Below, one piece after another: positions 17,797-25,755 of a DNA stretch of 60,303 nt (the first letter of the stretch is position 1; every line of letters begins with the position of its first letter). Below the pieces are notes generated by a model that saw only the letters and a program-made list of their open reading frames with translations, searched no databases and was not told the origin of the DNA. The stretch covers positions 1 to 60,303 of the forward strand of contig JAWKLZ010000004.1 in assembly GCA_041392475.1 (NCBI GenBank), in the 5' to 3' direction. Source of the DNA: Chitinophagales bacterium. GTDB taxonomy: Bacteria > Bacteroidota > Bacteroidia > Chitinophagales > UBA2359. A program made the translations under genes and the position numbers.

Positions 17797-18378
17797 TTAT
17801 GCCTTCCATTCCTTTTCAATCCCTTCCAATCGCTCGTAAAATTCGTTACCAAATTTGCGAATCAAAGGTTCTTTCAAAAATTCGTAGAGTTTCACCTTCA
17901 ATTGTTTGCCATTCTGACAAGCAGGACTGCAAATGTCCCAGCGACTGTAATTCACTGCCGTAAAATCTTCGTGTTGGTTCACCCTAATCGGATACAAATG
18001 GCAAGAAATGGGTTTAACCCAATCAATATCTCCTGCTAAGTATGCCTTTTGAATACCACAAATGGCAATTCCCAATTCATTGAAAGTCAAATAGGCACAG
18101 GCTCCACCTTCCTTCACCAAGGGTAATTCAAACTGACTATACTCATTCGTCTCGGTATGAATATACCTCCCCTGTTTCTCAATGGCAGCTTTTCCCTCTT
18201 CAGTTAAATAGGGTTCTACATCATCGTAAATATCATCAATAATGCCCAGTTCATCGTCCTCTAAAGGCGCACCTCCTTCTCCCAATACACAGCATACTCC
18301 TTTGCAGGCATTTAGATTGCATACAAAATGTTCTTCTACAATATCATCACTCAAAATTTTGTCGTCAATCAGTATCAT
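17797..18378 (-). CDS. DUF3109 family protein (Cys-rich, YkgJ-like)
   Basis: A 193-residue protein typical of DUF3109, a Bacteroidota family. The N-terminal cluster CNLNACKGVCC (residues about 20-30) and the later CAYLTF, GIAICGI, ISCHLYPIR and CSPACQNG supply the Cys/His set that would bind a metal centre, perhaps Zn or Fe-S. The biochemical role is not established. The start MILIDDKIL is preceded by an AT-rich region with no ribosome-binding motif. It is convergent with the SPOR gene and divergent from the next membrane protein. Confidence 0.85.
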   Translation of the reverse strand: MILIDDKILSDDIVEEHFVCNLNACKGVCCVLGEGGAPLEDDELGIIDDIYDDVEPYLTEEGKAAIEKQGRYIHTETNEYSQFELPLVKEGGACAYLTFNELGIAICGIQKAYLAGDIDWVKPISCHLYPIRVNQHEDFTAVNYSRWDICSPACQNGKQLKVKLYEFLKEPLIRKFGNEFYERLEGIEKEWKA

Positions 18379-18509
18379 ATTCAGAAATGAAAATTAAAAT
18401 GAAAGTGAAAATAAAAAATCTTAATTTGAAAATGAGCTGCAAAGTTATAACTTGCATTGGGTTATTTCTCATTCAAAATTCTTAAAACTCAAAATTCATC
18501 ATTTTTGGT

Positions 18510-19178
18510 ATGGCATTAACTTCTATCATTCGATTCGGTGTGGGAATTACATGGAAAGTGGTGAGTCGCATCATTTTTTTTACTTTCCTTGGTGTGGTCA
18601 TCAATTGGGTCTTGTTTTTTATGTTGCCTGATATGTGTGATTTGCAGCAAAGTCAGCAAGGAGGAATGATTGCATATTTTCAAGAATTAATAAGCCATTG
18701 TTTTTTGGCTTTTGCCATTGGCGTTTCGTTTTTGGTTCTTTTTCCGATAGCATACATTTTTTTGAGCTACAAACAAAGCCTTCAAAGTGCGATTTATTAT
18801 GTCTATGTCAAAAACAAAGAAACTTTTTATAAGTACATATCAGACAGGATGTTGTCATTTGTAGAGAAAAAAAAGACAGGCGATAAAAGTGTAGTACAAT
18901 TGGCGGGCAATTTTTTGGAAAAACTTGATAATGTGCCTTTTGTGATGCGTTGGATTATCGGTTTTTTGAAGGACAAAATACCCTTTGTTGAAGTGTTGGA
19001 GAAAATGAATGTAGATGTGGAGATTACACCCGAAAACTCAGAAGCAGTGGCCATGCGCCTTGCTCATGATGCCGACCAATACATTGAAGACGAACTATTG
19101 AAGCCTGACTTGACGCTTGTTTGGTTGTTGATAGGCATTAATATTGGCGTGTTTGCTTTAGTGAAATGGATTGCTTAA
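18510..19178 (+). CDS. membrane protein of unknown function, 222 aa
   Basis: Three hydrophobic helices are visible: about residues 20-39 (IIFFTFLGVVINWVLFFML), 66-88 (CFLAFAIGVSFLVLFPIAY) and 203-220 (LTLVWLLIGINIGVFALV). A soluble cytosolic domain of about 110 residues lies between the second and third. No enzymatic motif is recognised. The next gene (BASS transporter) begins 33 bases after its stop in the same reading frame, so both are probably translated from one mRNA. Confidence 0.6.
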   Translation: MALTSIIRFGVGITWKVVSRIIFFTFLGVVINWVLFFMLPDMCDLQQSQQGGMIAYFQELISHCFLAFAIGVSFLVLFPIAYIFLSYKQSLQSAIYYVYVKNKETFYKYISDRMLSFVEKKKTGDKSVVQLAGNFLEKLDNVPFVMRWIIGFLKDKIPFVEVLEKMNVDVEITPENSEAVAMRLAHDADQYIEDELLKPDLTLVWLLIGINIGVFALVKWIA

Positions 19179-19211
19179 ATAATTACAGTACTAAAATTTT
19201 CACTTTCAATT

Positions 19212-20108
19212 TTGACAAATTCTTTAGACCAAATCCATCTCAACTTTTCTCCCGAGAGCCTTTTCCTCCTAAATATTTGCTTGGGATTCATCATGTTTGG
19301 AGTCGCTTTGACATTGAAGGTGGAGCATTTCAGGACTTTGTTCCAACAACCCAAAGCATTGATTACAGGCTTGGTTTCCCAATTACTCCTCCTCCCTTTA
19401 TTGACCTTTCTGCTCATTTTACTTTTGAAGCCACAACCGAGCATTGCACTCGGAATGATTATGGTAGCTGCTTGCCCTGGCGGAAACATCTCCAATTTCA
19501 TCGCCTTGCTCGCCAAAGGAAATGTGGCGTTATCGGTTGGTATGACGGCATTTGTAACCATTTTAGCCACTTTTCTCACACCCTTCAATTTTGCTTTTTG
19601 GAGCAGTAAAGTTCCAGAAACAGCGGAATTATTGACAGTCATTCACCTCAGTTTTGGTGAAATGCTGCAAACCGTTTTGATGCTTTTGGGAGTACCTTTG
19701 ATAATCGGAATGTGTTTTGCCCATTATTTTCCTCAATGGACTGCAAAAATCAGTCGCCCAATTCGCCTACTATCCATCGTCTTTTTTGCAGCTTTTGTAG
19801 TTATTGCCTTTGCCAGCAATCTTGAATTTTTCTTGGGGTACATCCACCTCATTGCAGGAATCGTGTTGGTTCACAATGGTCTTGCACTTGTAAGTGGATA
19901 TACTTTGGCGAAAAGTGTGAAGCTATCGCATCAAGATGCCAAAACCATTTCTATCGAAACGGGCATTCAAAATTCGGGTTTGGGTTTGGTGCTGATTTTC
20001 AATTTTTTTGGCGGTTTAGGCGGCATGGCAATCGTTGCGGCATGGTGGGGCATTTGGCACATGGTAGCAGGATTGAGTTTGGCTTGGTGGTGGGGGAGAA
20101 AAGACTAA
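19212..20108 (+). CDS. bile acid:sodium symporter family (BASS) transporter
   Basis: A 298-residue protein with about nine to ten hydrophobic helices and the two family motifs: ACPGGNISNF (residues about 87-96) and the sodium-site element ETGIQNSGLGLVLIF (about 249-263). BASS proteins import organic anions such as bile-acid-like compounds, pyruvate or pantoate with sodium; the substrate here is unknown. The start is a TTG: the frame is open back to the TAA of the preceding gene with no ATG, and the first internal ATG (GFIMFG) would remove the first helix. The gene is tightly linked to the upstream membrane protein. Confidence 0.85.
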   Translation: MTNSLDQIHLNFSPESLFLLNICLGFIMFGVALTLKVEHFRTLFQQPKALITGLVSQLLLLPLLTFLLILLLKPQPSIALGMIMVAACPGGNISNFIALLAKGNVALSVGMTAFVTILATFLTPFNFAFWSSKVPETAELLTVIHLSFGEMLQTVLMLLGVPLIIGMCFAHYFPQWTAKISRPIRLLSIVFFAAFVVIAFASNLEFFLGYIHLIAGIVLVHNGLALVSGYTLAKSVKLSHQDAKTISIETGIQNSGLGLVLIFNFFGGLGGMAIVAAWWGIWHMVAGLSLAWWWGRKD

Positions 20109-20109
20109 T

Positions 20110-20607
20110 CTATAAATATAACTCCGCTAATAACTTACTCAAATTACTCAAATAAATCTCGTAATCCTTGAAGCCCATTTTTTCGACCTCCTCGTTGTAC
20201 TTCGTATGTAAAGCCGCATCCGCTTTGCCAGAAGGAATACACAAATAGATTTTTTCTTGCTTGCGGGTATAATCTCCCAAAGTTGAAAACAGGCGATCAA
20301 CATCCATTTTTATCAGAATAGCGATGGGTGCATTTTCTCCTTTTCGATTGATATCGTAAGCTGTAAAAACATAGTTGGCATCTTCGCTGTGAAAACTGGA
20401 TTTGATGTCTTTATTATAGACTTCCTTTTTCTCCAAATTATTTTCCATTGCAGCAGCATCGTTTTTTGCGTAAGTTTCTGTTAAATAGTTGTACTCCGCT
20501 GAAGTGATGGGTGCTACTGCTTCTTTAGTCGCTCCGCCTTCTTGCTGGCAAGCATAAAATCCTGACGTAATCAAACAAATAAATAGGAATAGGCCAATTT
20601 TTCTCAT
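20110..20607 (-). CDS. predicted lipoprotein, 165 aa
   Basis: Starts best at the internal Met (MRKIGLFLFICLITSG), giving a short n-region, a hydrophobic core and lipobox GFYAC with Cys near residue 20; the frame is open to 20634 but the extra residues precede a clean signal peptide. The mature part is soluble, alpha/beta, with KEKIYLCIPSGKAD and MGFKDYEIYLSNLSKLL near the end. I do not recognise the family. It converges with the BASS gene, with one base between the stop codons. Confidence 0.65.
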   Translation of the reverse strand: MRKIGLFLFICLITSGFYACQQEGGATKEAVAPITSAEYNYLTETYAKNDAAAMENNLEKKEVYNKDIKSSFHSEDANYVFTAYDINRKGENAPIAILIKMDVDRLFSTLGDYTRKQEKIYLCIPSGKADAALHTKYNEEVEKMGFKDYEIYLSNLSKLLAELYL

Positions 20608-20696
20608 GAGATGTGGTATTTTGAATGTAAACATTTACTTTTTGCTCAAAGTTAACGCAAATAAATTAAGGTTCATCGAAGATTTTAGTGGAATGA

Positions 20697-20771
20697 GACT
20701 TTTGTAGTTTATTCTTAAAGATATGGAATGTTGGAAAATCAGTATGCTGTCAAAAGGAAGCTACAAAAGTC
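20697..20771. repeat. 75-bp inverted-repeat-ended element, copy B
   Basis: Begins GACTTTTGTAG and ends CTACAAAAGTC (11-base perfect inverted repeat). Against copy A, the ninth base of the left arm and the matching base of the right arm have both changed (A to T and T to A), so pairing is kept. The length is identical to copy A (75). It lies just left of the IS110-type element. Confidence 0.65.
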
Positions 20772-20835
20772 GTACATTGGCCCAAGAGGAAAAAGTACAA
20801 AAGTTGTAATAAAAAATAATATATTGATTAAAATT

Positions 20836-20972
20836 AAGAACGAGGGTAAACTGATTCAAAAGTAGTCCTTAGAGACCGTATTAGACGTTAGCCCCTCGTT
20901 CTTTATATCCCATAAAAATCGGACAGTTCAGTAGGCATAAAGCCTGAGTCACGACGCAGATTTCATAGGATA
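20836..20972 (+). ncRNA. candidate bridge RNA of the IS110 element
   Basis: Two consecutive hairpins fill the leader upstream of the transposase. Stem 1 pairs AAGAACGAGGG (20836-20846) with CCCTCGTTCTT (20893-20903), 11 perfect pairs closing a 46-base interior. Stem 2 pairs TATCC (20906-20910) with GGATA (20968-20972), continues through AT and AAATC/GATTT with bulges, and holds an inner AGGC/GCCT hairpin. IS110-family elements are known to make a bridge RNA from this position, with two internal loops that pair to target and donor DNA. The assignment here is by position and structure only; the loop-to-DNA matches have not been worked out. Confidence 0.5.
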
Positions 20973-21012
20973 TATTTCATCATTATTAGTTTAACATTCA
21001 ATTTATTACTTT

Positions 21013-21995
21013 ATGAATTCTCTAATTATCGGTATAGATGTAAGTAACAAGACTTTAGACATTGCTTATCAAGAAGATAACCACTGGGTTGATTATCAAA
21101 TCGAAAATACAATGAAATCCATAGAGGTATTCTTACAAGGTTTTGATGAACAACATATTACTTTTGTTTTAGAACCTACTGGCACTTACAGTGATAAGTT
21201 GCTTCATTCTTTAGACAAATCCAACTGCTCTATTAAATTGATTAATCCACAAAAAAGCAGTGCTTTTATGAAAGTCTTAGGCATTACTGCAAAAGATGAT
21301 AAGCAAGCAGCAAGAGCTTTAGCAATAGCTGGAAAGACACTTGATTTGCCTGATTTTCAAATGCCTAATGAGGATATTCAAAAGAGAAAAAAATGCAAAT
21401 GGCTCTTAATGCCTTTGAAAAGCAGGAACGACAGACTAAAAATCAAATTCATAGCCTTATGCAGTGTCTTTACACACCAGATGTTGTCTTAGAAGCTTTT
21501 CAAGACGTATTGAATACGATACAAGACAATATTCGAAAAATCAAACAAGAATTGGATGCCTTGACTGACATTGGTTTCGATAAATTCAAAGAACTTGCCT
21601 GTTCTGTTAAGGGTATTGGCGAAAAATCAGCCCAATTACTATACACATATACTAATGGCTTTGAATTATTTACAAATTCTAAACAATTGGTTAAGTTTGT
21701 AAGCACCGTGCCTTTGACTCATCAATCGGGTTCTTCTGTGTATCGAAAAGGACGCATTTCAAAAGCTGGTCCAGCTCAAATTAGGACAGTTCTTTTCAAT
21801 GCTACAAGAGCAGCTATACGATTCAATAAAGAATGTAAAGAACTTTTCAATAGACTCCGATCAAAAGGAAAGCCATACAAGGTAGCTAAAGTTGCTGTTA
21901 TCAACAAGCTGCTTAGGCAAACTTTTGCCGTCGTTAAATCAGGTGTCAAATTTCAAGATGATTATCACAATAAATTCAAAGAACATATTGAATAA
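21013..21995 (+). CDS. IS110-family transposase, split by a -1 frameshift
   Basis: Frame 1 (from ATG 21013) encodes the DEDD/RuvC-like half: D9 in IIGIDVSNKT, E54 in VLEPTGTY and DD at 95-96 (KDDKQAARALA). At 21387-21393 the run A AAA AAA is phased as a canonical slippery heptamer; a -1 shift there leads directly into the second frame, which runs to 21995 and holds the Transposase_20 half (CSVKGIGEKSAQLL, then SGSSVYRKGRISKAG with the likely Ser nucleophile). The joined product is about 327 residues, normal for the family. Without a shift, frame 1 adds 32 unrelated residues and stops at 21492. The final Asp of the usual TD-x-x-DA motif appears to be Ala. Either programmed frameshifting or a homopolymer indel. 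Confidence 0.8.
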
Positions 21996-22102
21996 AATAA
22001 CCAATTTAAAAAATAATCCGATTTTTGCTTGCTTTTTAATACAGTTCGTCTTTATCTGCTACACTAAAATATTCATGAGTCCAAACTAATAAGTTGCCAA
22101 AC

Positions 22103-23227
22103 GTGAAGCATATATATTGGATAATTTTTCTGTTACTTTTTTTCACCAACTGCAATCAAAGCAACAACAAAACGGTGGTGAACCAACCTATATTGCAGCC
22201 TTCTTTGTGGGAAATTATAGACACTTCCTGTACGATTGGAATTGTGGCATTGGAGATGGAGAAGGCGGCAAATCTGAACGTTGAAGCAAATGAATATCTT
22301 TTTATAGACGATTTTATCAATCTATTGCAGCCGCTTATTTCTTCAAAAACAGCTTATTCTGAAAAAGAAGCACTTCAAATTTTGCAAACCATTGATTACG
22401 CCATTCGCCGCAATCGTCAGCAACAAATGGAATATGAAAGTGCATTTAGCACCTGCATTCGATACCGTATTTTTGACTGCGATATTAATAGACTTGTACG
22501 GATTTGATTATGATAGAGTTATGTGAAAAGTGATTTGTTGTGTGCAATTATTTTCCTCTTGAAAAACATTTGTTATAATCAAAATATAGGACTCTTTTTC
22601 AAAACATTTGTTTATGAGTGTTTTAAGCATAAAATAATAAATCATTAAATATTTTCAATAATTTATTATTCACTGATTATCGAGCCGAACAAGTCTAATA
22701 GCCTGCTTTACCTCACTATTGCCGAACAACTTCAATTACCGATTTATGGCTTGACGCTGCCTACTCACATGCTGGTCGTTTGGAAAGACGAAAACACGGA
22801 AATCTATTGGGAAACAACTGAAGGGCAGGTTCGGTCAAAGGCATTTTATGTAGAAAAATATGCCATTGCAGCCGAACAAGTAGGCGAGAATATGATTTTG
22901 AACCCATTGAAGAAGAAAGACCTATTGGCAGTCATTTGCTTCAATATCGGAAAAGCATACAGCGATAAAAATATTTTTGAAGAAGCCATCCGATATACCC
23001 GTCAAGCCATTGAACTACGCAAGGATTGGAGTAATCCCTACTCGACTATGGCGACTGTTTACCGAAACATGGAACTTCCCGAAAACGCACTTTATTACAG
23101 TAATCAAGCACTTCAACGGTTTGATAAAGATATAGAAAGCTACAAAACAATGACTTGGGCTTATACCTTTTTGGGCTGCAATACAGAAGCGGAGGAGGCT
23201 TTTGGGAGGTATTTAGAATTGCAGTAA
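22103..23227 (+). pseudogene. transglutaminase-like / TPR lipoprotein, interrupted by a MITE-like insert
   Basis: The two exon-like parts are 22103-22489 and 22700-23227. The first starts at GTG with a lipoprotein signal (FLLLFFTNC) and ends in the motif RIFDCDIN. The second resumes SLLYLTIAEQLQLPIYG, then LPTHMLVVW, and finishes with about two to three TPR-like helices (IFEEAIRYTRQAIELRKDW, MELPENALYYSNQALQRF). Cys of FDCD and His of PTHM would be the catalytic pair of a SirB1/transglutaminase-like domain. Removing the 207-base insert and one copy of AAT restores a continuous frame of about 305 residues. As it stands, translation of the first part stops at 22507, so the protein is broken between its active-site residues. 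Confidence 0.8.
22490..22696. mobile_element. 207-bp MITE-like element with AAT target duplication
   Basis: Left end AGACTTGTACGG and right end (inverted) AGACTTGTTCGG, eleven of twelve bases matching, with weaker pairing continuing (GATTAT / GATAAT). AAT is found directly outside both ends (22487-22489 and 22697-22699). The inside is AT-rich with no reading frame of note. Excision in silico with one AAT restores the host gene frame exactly, which is strong evidence for the limits. The parental transposase is not in the window. Confidence 0.8.
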
Positions 23228-23281
23228 GTCTGGATGAAAAAAAAATACTTTTTTTGAATTTTTTTCCCTTTTTTTAAAAAC

Positions 23282-23310
23282 AATGTTGCAACATTAAATG
23301 TTAAGACATT
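23282..23310 (+). promoter_or_regulatory. tandem palindromes upstream of the pirin gene
   Basis: AATGTTGCAACATT (23282-23295) is a perfect 14-base palindrome and AATGTTAAGACATT (23297-23310) repeats its outer arms, the two centres 15 bases apart. They lie 20-50 bases before the pirin start, where a repressor or activator would bind. The core TGTTGCAACA also occurs at the start of the MarR gene at 60044-60053. Confidence 0.5.
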
Positions 23311-23330
23311 AAATAAGTAAACCAAACACT

Positions 23331-24197
23331 ATGGATCGCAAAAACTTTCTCAAAAAATCATTATTGGGCTTGGCTGCTACTACAGGTGTAACGGCTTTGG
23401 CTTCACAAACATCAACCTACAACCGCTTAATGGAGCAAGTAGGATTTAATCATTTACCAAACACGGAGGAAAAAACAATGAAAACGGTATTGCACAAGGC
23501 ACAAACAAGAGGACACGCCAATCATGGATGGCTTGACAGTCACCACAGTTTTAGCTTTGCGAACTACTACAATCCGCAGCGCATGAACTTTGGCGTTTTG
23601 CGGGTTTTGAACGATGACTCAGTTTCGGCAGGTCGGGGGTTCAGCACACATCCACACGACAACATGGAAATCATTTCGATTCCGTTGGAAGGGGATTTGG
23701 AACACAAAGACAGCATGGGCAATGTGGCGGTTATCAAACAAGGCGATGTTCAGGTGATGAGTGCTGGAACAGGGATTTTTCACAGTGAGTACAACAAAAA
23801 CAAGGACAAAGATGTGAAATTCTTGCAAATCTGGGTATTTCCTAACAAGAAGGATGTAACGCCTCGTTATGACCAAATTACCCTGAATGAAACGGACAGT
23901 CACAACCAACTGCAACAGATTCTTTCGCCAAACGCAGACGATGATGGCGTTTGGGTGCATCAAAATGCTTGGTTTCACCTCGGCAAATTGGAGAAAGGAA
24001 CAAATGTTTCATATCAAGTGAACGCTCCTACAACGAATGGTGTGTATGCTTTTGTATTGGATGGAACGGTGAAGATTGAAGGGCAAGAACTCGGCAAACG
24101 GGATGGTTTTGGCTTGTGGGAAGTCGAAAATATTGACATTGAAGCAAGCGAAGATGCACGGGTTTTGTTGATGGAGGTGCCGATGGCGATTTCTTAA
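23331..24197 (+). CDS. pirin-family protein (YhhW-like bicupin)
   Basis: A 288-residue protein with the pirin double cupin. The N-terminal cupin keeps the metal ligands H107 and H109 (STHPHDNME), H151 and E153 (GIFHSEYN); some bacterial pirins have quercetin 2,3-dioxygenase activity in vitro, while others act as redox-linked regulators. Odd feature: about 49 extra residues precede the usual pirin start (MKTVLHKAQTRG at residue 50), and they look like an export leader (RKNFLKKSLLGLAATTGVTA), close to a Tat signal but with a single Arg. Either the protein is exported or translation begins at the internal Met. It is preceded by tandem palindromes and followed by a strong terminator. Confidence 0.85.
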   Translation: MDRKNFLKKSLLGLAATTGVTALASQTSTYNRLMEQVGFNHLPNTEEKTMKTVLHKAQTRGHANHGWLDSHHSFSFANYYNPQRMNFGVLRVLNDDSVSAGRGFSTHPHDNMEIISIPLEGDLEHKDSMGNVAVIKQGDVQVMSAGTGIFHSEYNKNKDKDVKFLQIWVFPNKKDVTPRYDQITLNETDSHNQLQQILSPNADDDGVWVHQNAWFHLGKLEKGTNVSYQVNAPTTNGVYAFVLDGTVKIEGQELGKRDGFGLWEVENIDIEASEDARVLLMEVPMAIS

Positions 24198-24250
24198 GAA
24201 ATAACTAACGGTTATTTGCTTAACGGCAAAACTCGGCAGTCGAAAAAGGC

Positions 24251-24279
24251 AACAGGTAATGCCTGAAGCATTACCTGTT
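24251..24279 (+). terminator. hairpin terminator after the pirin gene
   Basis: Perfect 12-base arms AACAGGTAATGC / GCATTACCTGTT around a 5-base loop, about 55 bases after the pirin stop; only a short T-run (TTT) follows, so termination strength is uncertain. Confidence 0.6.
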
Positions 24280-24289
24280 TACTACTGTC

Positions 24290-24808
24290 AAAAGCTTATA
24301 TGGCTACAACTGTGGAACAAAACTGTTTTTGGGTGCGGAAGTTTCTTCTGGCGCAGATGTGGATTCTTTGGAAGAAGTTTATGGTGTATTCAAACAAGAG
24401 GCAGAGGATGTGTAAGTTGACTATCAACCTAATACAGTAAATATAGATGGGTGGATGGCCACACAGAACGCATGGCAAAAACTCTATTCAAATATTCAAG
24501 TCATTGAATGTTTCTTACACGCCTTTCTAAAAATTAGAGATAGAGCTATAAAAAAGGTACAAGACTATTACAATACAGCAGCAGATAAGGTGTGGGAGGC
24601 TTATCGAACTACTTCAAAAAAGCATCTAAGAATGTACCTTCCTACCATATGAAAGACAATATTCTTAAACTCTGTAAAAAGAAAAACAAGTGGTTAGCGG
24701 ATTTTGACTTTCATAAATCACACCAAACCTTCAACATGATAATCCATGCAGGCAATGAATAGATATGCCAACAACTCCCAAATGTTTCATGGAGATGTAC
24801 TTCAATAG
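24290..24808 (+). pseudogene. decayed DDE-type transposase fragment
   Basis: Three frames in succession encode pieces of one protein. 24290-24652 reads GTKLFLGAEVSSGADVDSL, then a TAA (24412-24414) where a CAA would be expected, then VNIDGWMATQNAWQKLYSN and IECFLHAFLKIRDRA. After a shift, KKKNKWLADFDFHKSHQT follows (to about 24763), and after a second shift MNRYANNSQMFHGDVLQ ends at 24808. The DGW-x-AT and CFLHAFLKIRD patterns and the R-Y-x-N-x-Q-x-FHG tail are those of a DDE transposase family seen in Bacteroidota and cyanobacteria. The N-terminal part is missing. No ends or target duplication can be identified. Confidence 0.65.
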
Positions 24809-25088
24809 TTTGTAGTTTTTTTCTAATAAATTGATAATCAGGCAATAGAATATAGTTTGTAACTATTTGATAATCAGATATCTGCGCATCCCTGTCTCTG
24901 TGTTTAATAAAAACTACCCGAACTATTGTTTTTTTTATTTTTAAAAAATCAAAAAATCATTGCATGACACCGTTGTTGGTTGTTAAAGGAAAGATAAGAC
25001 CTTCAATTCTTGATTTGCAGAATCAAAACAATTGATTTATCTTAATCCTTCAATCTTTTCTCAAACCATCACATCTTAAATCATTGCC
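24809..25088. other. AT-rich non-coding stretch with a short direct repeat
   Basis: No gene is visible. The word TTGATAATCAG occurs twice (about 24831 and 24867), each following GTTTGTA within 16-30 bases, which may be the relic of a mobile-element end. The right part should contain the promoter of the next gene. Confidence 0.3.
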
Positions 25089-25706
25089 ATGAAAAACATA
25101 TTGATAATAGTTCTTGTTGCAGTCGTTGCCGTTGGAGGATATTTCGCTTACCAACAGTTTGTTGTCGACAATTCTATTTCCATTTTGGAAAGCGTACAGC
25201 ACGAATTGGCAGCTACCGAAGAGTTTGTATTCTCTCGTGACAAGCTCAGTTTTACCAAAACCGAACACCGTGAAAAACTTTTAGCACATGTTGATTACCT
25301 CTACACATGGGATGCAAGTGTTCCTTTTGGTTTTGCCTCCAAAGACATGCAGTTGAGTTACGACAAAAACGAAAAACGATTATCTGTTTTGGTCAACGAC
25401 CTACAATTGTATCCCCTATCTATCAGTAATAAACAAAGTAAAATCACTAGCATATTTGCATGGATGGACAAGAGCCTTCCCGCAAAAGAATTTTGGGAGA
25501 AAGTAGAATCCTATACCAAAAAGGAGGTAAGCAATCAGTTTACAAAAGATGCAAGTTTACGGAAAGACATGGCAAACATCACCAAAAATTCAGTAATTGT
25601 TTCCATCCGTTCTATTTTAGACAAGTTGGGTATGAGTAATATTCAAGTAGCTGTTGAAATCAAAAATCTCAAATTGTACAATGGAAAAAGAGTAGGCGTT
25701 CAATGA
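25089..25706 (+). CDS. membrane-anchored protein, DUF4230-like
   Basis: A 205-residue protein with a single N-terminal membrane anchor (ILIIVLVAVVAVGGYFAYQQ) and a soluble domain that alternates strands and a long helix. The layout (anchor, KLSFTKTEHREKLLAHVDYLYTWD region, YGF-like VPFGFASKD, then NDLQLYPLSI) resembles DUF4230 proteins of Bacteroidota, whose function is unknown. It lies 49 bases upstream of the TonB receptor start on the same strand, and the two may be co-transcribed. Confidence 0.55.
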   Translation: MKNILIIVLVAVVAVGGYFAYQQFVVDNSISILESVQHELAATEEFVFSRDKLSFTKTEHREKLLAHVDYLYTWDASVPFGFASKDMQLSYDKNEKRLSVLVNDLQLYPLSISNKQSKITSIFAWMDKSLPAKEFWEKVESYTKKEVSNQFTKDASLRKDMANITKNSVIVSIRSILDKLGMSNIQVAVEIKNLKLYNGKRVGVQ

Positions 25707-25755
25707 GGAAGTGATATATTGTAGTATTTTGGCGTTTTTTTCTAAAGCAAAGACA

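Larger units (their letters stand above)
20830..22010 (+). mobile_element. IS110-family insertion sequence
   Basis: A structured non-coding left part (about 180 bases) followed by a transposase gene of the IS110 type (DEDD RuvC-like plus Transposase_20 domain). IS110 elements carry no terminal inverted repeats, so the outer limits given here are approximate; the left limit is set just before the first stem and the right limit just after the transposase stop. The non-coding-then-transposase order fits the IS110 rather than the IS1111 subgroup. Confidence 0.8.
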
